Assembly: GCF_900103875.1 (NCBI RefSeq)
Contig: NZ_LT629705.1
Span: 1,993,001-2,057,000, forward strand
Reading direction: 5' to 3'
Length of the DNA stretch: 64,000 nucleotides
Origin: Pseudomonas arsenicoxydans
GTDB lineage: Bacteria; Pseudomonadota; Gammaproteobacteria; Pseudomonadales; Pseudomonadaceae
Each line of letters begins with the position of its first letter. The stretch's first letter is position 1. A model generated the notes under the pieces. That model did not search any database. It had not been told where the DNA came from and worked only from the letters and a program-made list of their open reading frames with translations. Positions 49,592 through 58,986 of the stretch are shown here, in pieces. The translations under genes were made by a program, and so were the position numbers.

Positions 49592-50793
49592 TGGCGTTCC
49601 CCGCCATTGGCTTTTGCCGGTTTCTCATTGGCTGCGTTCGTGGAGGCGGCGCCAGGGGTATCGACGATGTTCAATGGCCCGCCCGGCGTGACCCTGATCG
49701 CGCCGTCGACGACGATGCGCTCGCCTGCCCGCAAGCCCTTGCTGATGAACCAGTTGTCGCCTTGCCAGTCGCCCACTTCGACCACCCGTTGCTCGGGTTT
49801 GCCTTCGGCGTTGAGGACCCAGACGAAGTGGCTCTTGGCTCCTTCCAGTACCGCCTTTTGTGGCACAAGAATGGCGTTGGGCCGGGAGGCGCCTTTGGCC
49901 AGCGCCCGTACAAACTGACCGGGACGGAGCAGGCCGTTCGGGTTGGCGAGTACAGCCCGAACCAGGAAAGTGCCGGTGTCCTGGCTGTAGGAAGGCGCCA
50001 GAAAATTCACCTTGCCACTGTTGGGCACCACGGTGCCGTCAGCCAGGACCACTTCAACGATAAATTCGCTGCGTGGCGGGAAAATCAGATGCCCGGCGGC
50101 GATCTCGTCGCGGTACTTCAGGGTTTCGTTTTCCGAGAGGCTGAAGTTGACGTACATCGGGTCCATCTGTGACACGGACGTCAGCAGCCCCGACTCACCT
50201 GGCGTCACATAACTGCCTTCCTGTTTTTTGGCATAGCTTGAAAGCCCTGTGAGGGGAGAGGTGATGGTGGTGTAACTGAGGTTCAACTGCTCGGTGCGCA
50301 CATTACCCTCTGCGGCCAATACGGCGGCACGGGTCTCGCGCTCGTTGCCGACGGCATTGTCCAGGTCCATCTTGCTGACCGCATTCTGCGCCGCCAGTGG
50401 GCGGACTCGAGCCAGCGTCGACTTGGCCACTTCCCAACGGGCCTGTTGCTGGGCCAGTTGACCTTGAGCCGACACCAACGCGGCCTCAAAGGGTTTACGG
50501 TCCATCTGGAACAGCGTCTGTCCGGCCTTCACCAGATCACCTTCGGTGTACAGCCGCCTATCCAGGAATCCGGCCACGCGAGCACGTATTTCCACCTCGC
50601 GGGAGCTCTGGGTCTGGGCGACAAATTCGAAGGTTACGGGTGTATCGCGGGCGGTGACTGTCATGACTGTCACCTCAGGTGGCTTGCGTGCCGGTGAAAC
50701 CGGTTCTTTGCCGCAGCCGTAAAGCAAGCTCAACGCCCCTAAGACAAGGGCAAATGAAAAGCTTGCAGGCTGTCTGGCATTATTGATATTCAC
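49588..50793 (-). CDS. RND efflux membrane-fusion (adaptor) lipoprotein
   Basis: 401 residues. The lipobox is LLYGC (Cys27). The HlyD/MFP layout follows: a beta-barrel start EVTVMTVTARDTPVTFEFV, a lipoyl half-motif EIRARVAGFLDRRLYTEGDLVKAG, an alpha-hairpin with QGQLAQQQARWEVAKSTL, the second lipoyl half, then a C-terminal barrel. It links the pump to the outer-membrane channel. Its stop overlaps the pump start as ATGA. Two imperfect direct repeats lie just upstream and may be an operator. No regulator gene is adjacent. Confidence 0.93.
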   Translation of the reverse strand: MNINNARQPASFSFALVLGALSLLYGCGKEPVSPARKPPEVTVMTVTARDTPVTFEFVAQTQSSREVEIRARVAGFLDRRLYTEGDLVKAGQTLFQMDRKPFEAALVSAQGQLAQQQARWEVAKSTLARVRPLAAQNAVSKMDLDNAVGNERETRAAVLAAEGNVRTEQLNLSYTTITSPLTGLSSYAKKQEGSYVTPGESGLLTSVSQMDPMYVNFSLSENETLKYRDEIAAGHLIFPPRSEFIVEVVLADGTVVPNSGKVNFLAPSYSQDTGTFLVRAVLANPNGLLRPGQFVRALAKGASRPNAILVPQKAVLEGAKSHFVWVLNAEGKPEQRVVEVGDWQGDNWFISKGLRAGERIVVDGAIRVTPGGPLNIVDTPGAASTNAANEKPAKANGGERQ

Positions 50794-50837
50794 GCCTGCG
50801 CCCCTCCCATGCCCGTATAGGTTATTCGAATGGATAC

Positions 50838-50870
50838 GTAGGCATTTCTTATAAAGTAGCCACTTCTTAT
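50838..50870. repeat. Two imperfect 15-bp direct repeats upstream of the efflux operon
   Basis: GTAGGCATTTCTTAT at 50838-50852 and GTAGCCACTTCTTAT at 50856-50870, period 18 bp, 2 mismatches. A third looser copy, GTGGCATTTCTGA, lies at about 50894. They sit 45-80 bp upstream of the adaptor start codon. They could bind a regulator. Confidence 0.5.
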
Positions 50871-51107
50871 TAAAAAGCTAACACCCGTAGTAGGTGGCAT
50901 TTCTGACAAATATCAAATGTACGCAAGGGGAAAACCGAGCGACCCGTTACAGCGATAAACACTACTTGCCAGGCCATGCGGCCCAGGCGAGTCGATGAAT
51001 CGGCGAGTTTCGAAAACGAAGAGAGATCACTTGGCTGACACATCAGCAATATTTCGAATTGCGTTCAAATTGATCAACGCTTATAGCCAGATGCTCGGAG
51101 TAAAACG

Positions 51108-51176
51108 ATGAAGTTGGATGCGCGACGTATAGTTGATTTAAGGCAAATCACGACGCCCGCCGCATTTCCATACTGA
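51108..51176 (+). CDS. Possible 22-residue small ORF
   Basis: The 558-bp gap between the efflux operon and the thioredoxin-like gene holds this ORF: MKLDARRIVDLRQ followed by ITTPAAFPY. CGGAG lies seven bases before the ATG, a good ribosome-binding site. There is no homology I recognise. It could be a leader peptide or chance. The rest of the gap holds only the direct repeats and no other clear gene. Confidence 0.25.
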   Translation: MKLDARRIVDLRQITTPAAFPY

Positions 51177-51351
51177 GTCCATTCCCGGGTTGCCCTGCCC
51201 AGCGGCTTATCGCCCGACGTACAACAGTCTTTATTCTTCAAGTATCAATATGCGAAAAGCACAAAGCGTTTATCAGTAAAGGGCGTTACTGGGCAGCCAG
51301 AGCGGGCGGTGTAGACTGAGGGCCATAAAGCACAAGCGATTCAACAAGGGG

Positions 51352-51825
51352 ATGAACGTGAAATATTGGCCAGTGTTGCTGCTCAGTCTTCTGCCTTTGT
51401 GGGCCCAGGCGCTGGAGGTCGGCGAGCGACTGGCGCCGTGGACCTTGCTCGATCAGTTCGATCAGGCCTACACCCTCGATAACCAGGTTCAGACGCTGCT
51501 GGTGGCGCGAAGCATGGAGGCGGCCAAACTGGTCGACGCTGCGCTGCAAGGTCAGCCCAAGGGCTATCTGGAGGCGCGGCACACGGTCTTTTTGGCGGAC
51601 ATCCAGCGCATGCCGCGGCTGATCGCAAAGATGTTCGCCGTTCCGCACATGCGCGATTATTCGTACCGGATCATGCTCGACCGTGACGGCCGTGTCGCGC
51701 CGCGTTACCCCGGCGCGCAAGATAAAGTGCTGTGGTTACAAATCAAGGACGGTCAATTGGTCGCGCAGCACGAATACGCCACGGCCGAGCAATTGCGCGA
51801 GGCGCTGGAGAAGGCCCGGCCATGA
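51352..51825 (+). CDS. Thioredoxin-like periplasmic protein of unknown function
   Basis: 157 residues with a signal peptide ending near LWAQA/LEVG. The mature part has a thioredoxin-like pattern, LAPWTLLDQFDQAYTL then YRIMLDRDGRVAPRYP, but no CxxC, so it is not a disulfide oxidoreductase. Some databases give a FAD/FMN-dehydrogenase name, which the sequence does not support. It overlaps the next gene as ATGA, so they are translationally coupled. It occupies the place of a conserved Pseudomonas pair next to yacG-coaE. Confidence 0.8.
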   Translation: MNVKYWPVLLLSLLPLWAQALEVGERLAPWTLLDQFDQAYTLDNQVQTLLVARSMEAAKLVDAALQGQPKGYLEARHTVFLADIQRMPRLIAKMFAVPHMRDYSYRIMLDRDGRVAPRYPGAQDKVLWLQIKDGQLVAQHEYATAEQLREALEKARP

Positions 51826-52511
51826 TCGGTGCCGAGCTGCTGTCACCGCAAACCCTGACGGTCGGCTGGTTGGTGTATGTGCCCGTGCTGCTCTGGGCCA
51901 TCTGCCGTGCGCCCTGGGTTGAGCTGTTCAGTGACAGCCGCCGTCAGCATTTGCTGTTCGGTACGGTGTTCGCGCTGTTTATGTTGTGGCTGGTACGCCG
52001 TGATTTCGACACGGGTGTGTCTTACCACTTCATCGGCATGACGGCGGTGACCTTACTGCTGGATTGGCCGCTGGCGATCATCGGCGGGTTGGTGGCGCAA
52101 ACAGGGTTAGTGTTGCTCGGGCGTCAGGACCTGGCAGCTGTCGGAGTCAATGGCGCTCTGTTCATTTTGCTGCCGGTGCTGGTCACGGAGTGCTGTGCGA
52201 TCCTCGTGGAGCGAGCGCAGCCGCGAAATCCCTTTGTGTATATCTTCGTTTCCGGTTTTTTTGCGGCAGCATTATCGGCGCTGTTGTGTCTTCTGCTGGC
52301 GCTGACGTTGCTGTGGTTTGACGAACGTTTTGCCATGCCCTATTGGCTCGAAGATTTTGTCGGCTATCTGTGGTTGCTGATTTTCCCGGAAGCATTTATC
52401 AACGGAATGATTGTCAGCGCGCTGGTGGTGTTCAGTCCGGAATGGCTGGAAACGTTCAATCGCACCCGCTACCTCTCGGCGCCCTGGAAAGACGACGATC
52501 CCAAGTCTTGA
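51822..52511 (+). CDS. Multi-pass membrane protein, CbiM/ECF-permease-like
   Basis: 229 residues with about six or seven membrane segments. The segment YHFIGMTAVTLLLDWPLAIIGG fits the CbiM-type (energy-coupling factor permease) family. No ECF ATPase or CbiN/CbiQ gene is nearby, and the classical CbiM N-terminus is not conserved. It starts at the ATGA overlap with the thioredoxin-like gene; an in-frame start 90 bp further up would sit inside that gene. Metal uptake is one possibility but is not shown. Confidence 0.75.
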   Translation: MIGAELLSPQTLTVGWLVYVPVLLWAICRAPWVELFSDSRRQHLLFGTVFALFMLWLVRRDFDTGVSYHFIGMTAVTLLLDWPLAIIGGLVAQTGLVLLGRQDLAAVGVNGALFILLPVLVTECCAILVERAQPRNPFVYIFVSGFFAAALSALLCLLLALTLLWFDERFAMPYWLEDFVGYLWLLIFPEAFINGMIVSALVVFSPEWLETFNRTRYLSAPWKDDDPKS

Positions 52512-52574
52512 CCCACATCAAATCCATAAAGCGCTGCTGCTTTCATGCTCTGCAAAACCTTCAGGAGCATTGAA

Positions 52575-52790
52575 ATGAGTGTCTACGAATGGGCAAGGCA
52601 AGAGGTGCGTCAAAGTCTGGATGCGGCGCAGGAAGTGGGGTTCGATCCGGGGCTGAGCCTGCGCGCCTTGCTCAGTGCAGTGGTGCAGCAAAGCAAGGCG
52701 GTGCGCAGTTTCGAAGACCTGGCCGATGAGTTGCGTTTTCTGGCGGAAAACCTCGATGACAGCCAAGAGTACGGATTTATGAGGCCTTGA
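52575..52790 (+). CDS. Small conserved hypothetical protein
   Basis: 71 residues, acidic and helical, with no signal or membrane segment. It reads MSVYEWARQEVRQSLDAAQE and ends DDSQEYGFMRP. AGGAG lies eight bases before the ATG at 52575; an in-frame start 10 codons upstream lacks such a site. It is convergent with yacG, with three bp between the stops. It appears to be conserved in Pseudomonas beside yacG; function unknown. Confidence 0.75.
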   Translation: MSVYEWARQEVRQSLDAAQEVGFDPGLSLRALLSAVVQQSKAVRSFEDLADELRFLAENLDDSQEYGFMRP

Positions 52791-52793
52791 GGC

Positions 52794-52994
52794 TCAGTGA
52801 CGTGGCTCGAAGTCTTCGCTGAACAGATCGTCTTCGGCATCCGGGCTGACCGGAATCTTGTGTTCTTCCGATGCCCATGCACCGAGGTCGATCAGCTTGC
52901 AGCGATCCGAACAGAATGGCCGGAATTTGCTTTCGGGACTCCATTCAACAGGGGCGCCGCAGGTTGGACAATCGACGGTTGGGATCTGGCTCAT
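52794..52994 (-). CDS. yacG: DNA gyrase inhibitor YacG (zinc finger)
   Basis: 66 residues. The zinc finger has CPTC and, after [17 protein letters not shown], so four cysteines, followed by [15 protein letters not shown], the YacG signature. E. coli YacG binds GyrB and inhibits gyrase. It overlaps coaE by 4 bp, the same order as in other gamma-proteobacteria. Confidence 0.93.
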   Translation of the reverse strand: MSQIPTVDCPTCGAPVEWSPESKFRPFCSDRCKLIDLGAWASEEHKIPVSPDAEDDLFSEDFEPRH

Positions 52995-53614
52995 GACTGG
53001 CCTCCACGCAAAGTAAGGTAAAAGTGATGCAGGCGTTCGACCTCGCTGTGCAGCCAGGCGAGGTCGCTGTCGTTGACCACCACATCGTCGGCATGGCTCA
53101 AGCGGTCCTGGCGGCTGGACTGGGCCTTGAGGATCGCCTGGACCTGTTGCTCGTTCGTCTGGTCGCGCTGCAGGGTGCGTTGGATCTGTAGCTGTTCCGG
53201 TGCATCGATCACCAGGACCCGCTGGGTCATGGCGTACTGCCCGGACTCGATCAGCAACGGCGAAACCAGAATCGCGTAAGGCGATTGTGCCTTGGCCAGA
53301 TGATCAGCGATTTCCTTGGCGATCAGCGGATGCAGCAACGCCTCAAGCCAACGGCGTTCCTCGGGCACCTCGAAGATCAGTTTGCGCAGCGCCGCGCGAT
53401 CCAGTTGCCCATCGGCTTGCAATACGCCGGTGCCGAAATGTTCAGCGATGCTGGCCAGCGCCGGGCGACCCGGTTCCACCACCCAGCGCGCCGCGTGGTC
53501 GGCATCGACAACGTGCACACCCAGGTCGATGAAGTGCTGGGCCGCCGCACTTTTGCCGCTGCCGATGCCGCCGGTCAAGCCAAGAATCCAGGGTTTTTCC
53601 ACAGGGGTATTCAT
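52991..53614 (-). CDS. coaE: Dephospho-CoA kinase
   Basis: 207 residues. The P-loop [11 protein letters not shown] lies at about 12-22, with [24 protein letters not shown] and [14 protein letters not shown] further on. It phosphorylates dephospho-CoA in the last step of coenzyme A synthesis. I chose [11 protein letters not shown] at 53614, four bases into the pilD stop (ATGA-type overlap). A longer in-frame extension upstream is inside pilD and lacks homology. The order pilD-coaE-yacG is shared with other gamma-proteobacteria. Confidence 0.96.
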   Translation of the reverse strand: MNTPVEKPWILGLTGGIGSGKSAAAQHFIDLGVHVVDADHAARWVVEPGRPALASIAEHFGTGVLQADGQLDRAALRKLIFEVPEERRWLEALLHPLIAKEIADHLAKAQSPYAILVSPLLIESGQYAMTQRVLVIDAPEQLQIQRTLQRDQTNEQQVQAILKAQSSRQDRLSHADDVVVNDSDLAWLHSEVERLHHFYLTLRGGQS

Positions 53615-54483
53615 TTCAAACCGACAAACTGCCAATAGAAGTCGGTTATTTGACCACCCCAGAGCAAGGCAATCCAGCCGGCAATTGCCAGAAAGGGGCC
53701 GAAGGGTATCGGTGTCGAGGTTTTCGCCTGGCGCACGCGCAGCAGAATCACCCCGATAACGGCCCCCACCAGTGATGACAATAGGAGCGTCAACGGCAAC
53801 ATCTGCCAGCCACCCCAAGCGCCGAGCATCGCCAGTAACTTGAAATCCCCTTGGCCGATGCCGTCCTTGCCGGTGATCAGCTTGAACAGCCAGAACACCG
53901 ACCACAACGTCAGGTAACCGGCTACCGCGCCCCACAAGGCTTCATGCAGGGACACGAAGAGCCCGAAGCTGTTGACGATCAATCCCAGCCATAGCAGCGG
54001 CAACACCAGCACATCCGGCAGCAGTTGGTGCTCGGCATCGATCAGGCTCATCGCCAGCAGGCCCCAGGTCAGGACCATCACCAGGCAGGCTGGCCAGCCG
54101 AAACCGAAATGCCAGGCGATAAACGCCGAGAGCAGGCCGCAGGCCAGTTCGGTCAGCGGATAGCGCTTGCTGATCGGTGCTGCACAGCTTGAGCATCGCC
54201 CTCGCAAAAAAACATAACTGAGCAGCGGAATGTTTTCCCACGCGCGAATGCGATGGTTGCAATGCGGGCATTGGGAATGCGGCAGCATCAGGTTGTAGGT
54301 CGGGCCGGGCGCTTCCTGGGGCACGCCCAGCACGTCACGGGCTTGCAGCCGCCATTCGCGGTCGAGCATTTTCGGCAGGCGCCAGACCAGCACATTGAGG
54401 AAGCTGCCCATCAGCAGACCAACCGCCAATGCGATGACCACGAACACCAGCGGGTAGAAGGTCAGAATATCGTTCAAGGGCAT
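53611..54483 (-). CDS. pilD: Prepilin peptidase / N-methyltransferase PilD
   Basis: 290 residues with about eight membrane segments. The cytoplasmic loop has the zinc-type cysteines CPHC and CSSC. The two catalytic aspartates are in [12 protein letters not shown] and [11 protein letters not shown]. It cleaves the leaders of PilA and the minor pilins (after Gly) and methylates the new N-terminus. I chose the ATG at 54483 (MPLNDILTF); a longer in-frame start would overlap pilC by about 65 bp. It is co-transcribed with pilC. Confidence 0.96.
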   Translation of the reverse strand: MPLNDILTFYPLVFVVIALAVGLLMGSFLNVLVWRLPKMLDREWRLQARDVLGVPQEAPGPTYNLMLPHSQCPHCNHRIRAWENIPLLSYVFLRGRCSSCAAPISKRYPLTELACGLLSAFIAWHFGFGWPACLVMVLTWGLLAMSLIDAEHQLLPDVLVLPLLWLGLIVNSFGLFVSLHEALWGAVAGYLTLWSVFWLFKLITGKDGIGQGDFKLLAMLGAWGGWQMLPLTLLLSSLVGAVIGVILLRVRQAKTSTPIPFGPFLAIAGWIALLWGGQITDFYWQFVGLK

Positions 54484-54484
54484 G

Positions 54485-55702
54485 TCAGATCGCTGAGCCG
54501 AGTTGGAAGATGGGCAGGTACATCGCGACGACCAGACCACCGACGACAACACCCAGCACCACCATGATGAACGGTTCCATCAGGCTGGTCAGGTTGTCGA
54601 CCATGTTGTCCACTTCGTCCTCATAGAAGCTCGCGACCTTGTCCAGCATGTCGTCGAGCGCACCGGATTCTTCACCAATCGCGGTCAGCTGAATGGCCAT
54701 GCTGGGGAAAATGCCGGAAGTGCGCATGGAAAAATTCAACTGCATGCCGGTCGACACGTCCTGTTTGATCCGCAGGACCGCTCGCTTGAACACGATGTTG
54801 CCGGTAGCCCCAGCCACTGACTCCAGAGCCTCGACCAGCGGCACGCCGGCGGCGAAGGTGGTCGACAGCGTGCGGGCGTAGCGGGCAACGGCAGACTTGT
54901 ACATGAGCGTGCCAATCAATGGCAGCTTCAGCAGCCAGGTGTCCATTCTGTCCCGAAAGGCCTCGGACGTCTTGAAGGCGCGGCGAACACCGAATACGGT
55001 TGCGATCAGCACGCCGAGCATCGCCCACCACCATGCTTGCATGAACTCTGACAGCCTGATGACCATGACCGTGAAGGCCGGTAACTCGGCGCCAAAGCCT
55101 TTGAATACGGATTCGAACTGCGGCACCACTTTGACCAGCAGAATGCCGGTGACGATGATCGCCACAAACACCACCGCCAGCGGGTAGGTCATGGCTTTCT
55201 TGATCTTGGCCTTGAGGCTTTCGCTCTTTTCCTTATAGGTCGCCACCCGCTCCAGCAGGGTATCCAGAGCGCCTGCCTGCTCTCCGGCATCGACGAGGTT
55301 GCAGTAGAGCTCATCGAAATACTGCGGCTTTTTACGCAAGGACGCCGCGAAGCTGTTACCGGCGGCGACTTCCTGTTTCACCTCGTCCACCAGTTTGCGC
55401 ATGGCCGGGTTATCGAAACCTTCACCAATGATGTCGAACGACTGCAGCAACGGCACACCGGCTTTCATCATGGTCGCCATCTGCCGGGTAAACAGGGCGA
55501 TTTCCTGAGCCTTGATACGGTTGCCGAAACTGAAGATCGAGGCGGATTTCTTGCGCACCTTTCCAGGGTTAATGCCCTGCTTGCGCAATTGGGCCTTGAT
55601 CAACGCGGGGTTCTGACCGCTCAACTCGCCGGTCATCCTGGTGCCTTTCCTGTCCGTGCCCTCCCAGGCGTAGACGCTGATTTTTGGTGCTTTGACCGCC
55701 AT
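54485..55702 (-). CDS. pilC: Type IV pilus inner-membrane platform protein PilC
   Basis: 405 residues. Two GspF domains are arranged as a cytoplasmic N-terminal part with FTRQMATMMKAGVPLLQSFDII, a membrane segment, a second GspF repeat with FAAGVPLVEALESVAGATGN, and a C-terminal membrane segment. It links the PilB/PilT motors to the growing pilus. It starts two bp after pilB on the same strand and is followed by pilD. Confidence 0.96.
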   Translation of the reverse strand: MAVKAPKISVYAWEGTDRKGTRMTGELSGQNPALIKAQLRKQGINPGKVRKKSASIFSFGNRIKAQEIALFTRQMATMMKAGVPLLQSFDIIGEGFDNPAMRKLVDEVKQEVAAGNSFAASLRKKPQYFDELYCNLVDAGEQAGALDTLLERVATYKEKSESLKAKIKKAMTYPLAVVFVAIIVTGILLVKVVPQFESVFKGFGAELPAFTVMVIRLSEFMQAWWWAMLGVLIATVFGVRRAFKTSEAFRDRMDTWLLKLPLIGTLMYKSAVARYARTLSTTFAAGVPLVEALESVAGATGNIVFKRAVLRIKQDVSTGMQLNFSMRTSGIFPSMAIQLTAIGEESGALDDMLDKVASFYEDEVDNMVDNLTSLMEPFIMVVLGVVVGGLVVAMYLPIFQLGSAI

Positions 55703-55704
55703 GT

Positions 55705-57405
<1,701 letters not shown>

Positions 57406-57565
57406 TGGGATACCGGACGCAGACAGTTCATGACTTATAGCCTAGTCAACGAGCTGAGCCAAACCAGGTGCGTTCAGGTGACAAAAAGTGTCAGATAGTG
57501 CGGTTACTGGGGGTAGGGAAGAGCTGTTTATGGCGCGTGTGCCCTGTCAGCAAGGGGCGCGGCGC

Positions 57566-57582
57566 TTGGCACGGGCTGTGCT
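57566..57582 (+). promoter_or_regulatory. Sigma-54 promoter of pilA
   Basis: TTGGCACGGGCTGTGCT matches YTGGCACGRNNNTTGCW with one mismatch (GTGC for TTGC). The GG and GC dinucleotides are 12 bp apart. It is about 50 bp before the pilA start. PilR, encoded at 25.6-26.9 kb, is the expected activator. Confidence 0.85.
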
Positions 57583-57630
57583 GAGGCTAATTCAGGTCAT
57601 GAGATTTCGACTCATGCATGGAGCTTGTCT

Positions 57631-58047
57631 ATGAATACTCAAAAAGGTTTTACCCTGATCGAGCTGCTGATCGTGGTGGCGATCATCGGGATTCTGGCGA
57701 CGTTTGCGTTGCCGCAGTATTCCAAATACCAGGCTAGGGCCAAGGTAACAGCAGGTATCGCGGAAATCTCGGCATTGAAGGTACCTTTCGAGGATGTGAT
57801 TAACGGTGGTGCCGCAAATCCCGACATTACCAGTGTTAACGGTGGCATTGCGGCAACTCAAAACTGCACGCTGACCGCAGCGGGTACGGTGGCCGATGGC
57901 AAAGGCACGATTACGTGCAAGTTGCTCAACGCGCCTGCGCCAGTGTTAGGCCAGACCATCACACTGACCCGATCCGCGGCAGGTGCATGGACATGCGGGT
58001 TCACAGGTTCGAAAGATTACACAACGACCGGTTGCCCGGGTGTCTGA
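57631..58047 (+). CDS. pilA: Major type IV pilin PilA
   Basis: 138 residues. The leader MNTQKG is cleaved before FTLIELLIVVAIIGILATFA, with Phe as mature residue 1 and Glu at mature 5. Four cysteines (79, 96, 122, 135) predict a C-terminal disulfide loop (122-135) and one more bond. I chose the ATG at 57631 over an in-frame TTG two codons upstream; GGAG lies before it. It is the polymer subunit of the pilus built by the PilBCD genes on the other side of the promoter. A strong terminator follows. Confidence 0.96.
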   Translation: MNTQKGFTLIELLIVVAIIGILATFALPQYSKYQARAKVTAGIAEISALKVPFEDVINGGAANPDITSVNGGIAATQNCTLTAAGTVADGKGTITCKLLNAPAPVLGQTITLTRSAAGAWTCGFTGSKDYTTTGCPGV

Positions 58048-58065
58048 TACTCGGCTGATTTAACC

Positions 58066-58099
58066 AATACCCCGCCGATCTGGCGGGGTATTTTTTTTG
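58066..58099 (+). terminator. Terminator of pilA
   Basis: The perfect stem ATACCCCGCC/GGCGGGGTAT with a GATCT loop and eight Ts. Confidence 0.95.
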
Positions 58100-58156
58100 C
58101 CGCGTTTGAACATTTATAGCGATATCGAGAACACCCCGAAAATTCATGCCCTTTCA

Positions 58157-58293
58157 TGATCGTTCCCATGCTCTGCGTGGGAATGCATCCCGTGACGCTC
58201 CGCGTCACCCTTGCGCAAGACTCAAGCCTGGTGTCGACAGCGGAACGCAGAGCGTCCCCGGCTGCATTCCCACGCGGAGCATGGGAACGATCA
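58157..58293. repeat. 31-bp inverted repeat pair (TGATCGTTCCCATGCTC type)
   Basis: Arms at 58157-58187 and 58263-58293 are complementary with one mismatch, with 75 bp between. Each arm is partly palindromic (TTCCCAtgctctgcgTGGGAA). It is part of the 939-bp gap between pilA and the BON gene. Confidence 0.85.
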
Positions 58294-58297
58294 ACAG

Positions 58298-58322
58298 CAT
58301 CGCGAGCAAGCTCGCTCCCACC
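58298..58322. repeat. Single REP element
   Basis: CATCGCGAGCAAGCTCGCTCCCACC, the TGTGGGAGCGAGC family in reverse orientation, lacking its partner arm. Confidence 0.75.
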
Positions 58323-58450
58323 TAAAGCAGATCAGCGCATCGCTGTTGCTTCTCACCACTCATCAGGTCGACGTTAGCTCGCCTTTCGCTTTTGATCTTG
58401 ATCTTGATCTGCCCCGTCGGAAGGCCGAACGCAGGTTCTGCGTAGTGGGC

Positions 58451-58608
58451 AACCCGGCATGGATGCCGGGTTAGCCGCCCCCGGCCATGGATGGCCGATG
58501 GCGGCGGGCCCACGGAGCAGGACCGGAGTGAGGGAATGCCGAGCCTAGGCGAGGCACCGTACGTCAGGGGCGCAAGCGCTTGGTTACTTGGCGCTCTTCC
58601 AAGTAACC
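58451..58608. repeat. Multi-palindromic GC-rich repeat region
   Basis: Three perfect palindromes in a row: AACCCGGCAT/ATGCCGGGTT (58451-58472), CGGCCAT/ATGGCCG (58482-58497) and GGTTACTTGG/CCAAGTAACC (58582-58608). The whole stretch has no convincing gene and resembles the dispersed intergenic repeats common in P. fluorescens. I see nothing further until the BON promoter. Confidence 0.6.
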
Positions 58609-58904
58609 CGCCGTCAGGGCGGAACCAATAGCCGCCGTCACCAAAAAAACGGATATGTCCCCAACCCCAACCCCAAAACTTTCTTAAGTGAACCGCATTA
58701 GCCCTGAAAAGCGCGGCTTTCTGTTGAAACAACGCCCTCGAATTTCGAAAACAAAAAAATCCCCGACAATTCATGGCCTTAGGCCCAACGCAAAACCCGC
58801 AACTTGCATGTAGAGAATCACCAAGTCATGCATTTTGCATGATTCCGAAAATCGGGCGATTTCTTAAGTTGCTGTTTTATAACGATTTATTGGCTGTCTC
58901 AAAG

Positions 58905-58921
58905 TTGGCACACCGTTCGCA
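58905..58921 (+). promoter_or_regulatory. Sigma-54-like promoter of the BON gene
   Basis: TTGGCACACCGTTCGCA matches YTGGCACGRNNNTTGCW at the key GG and GC with the right 12-bp spacing and TTGGCAC intact. It has mismatches at ACC and TCGC. It is about 66 bp before the BON start codon. Confidence 0.55.
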
Positions 58922-58986
58922 ACATACCCAGTAACCCTGCTGAGAAAGAACACAGCAGACTTTATAGAAAAACAGGAGTTACTCGT

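Noticed and set aside
50794..51351. A regulator gene for the efflux operon in the upstream gap
   Set aside because: I translated the gap by eye and found only short frames; no TetR, LysR or MarR-like helix-turn-helix.
53615..53935. A 107-residue N-terminal extension of CoaE
   Set aside because: It lies inside pilD in another frame and has no similarity to CoaE, which starts at MNTPVEKPW.
58322..58774. A 150-codon minus-strand frame in the repeat region after pilA
   Set aside because: It spans several palindromes and the GC-rich repeat; such frames recur with each copy of the repeat and are not real genes.
58905..58986. A CrcZ/CrcY-type small RNA from the sigma-54-like promoter
   Set aside because: There are no AACAATAACAA-type Crc/Hfq motifs; the transcript simply leads into the BON gene.
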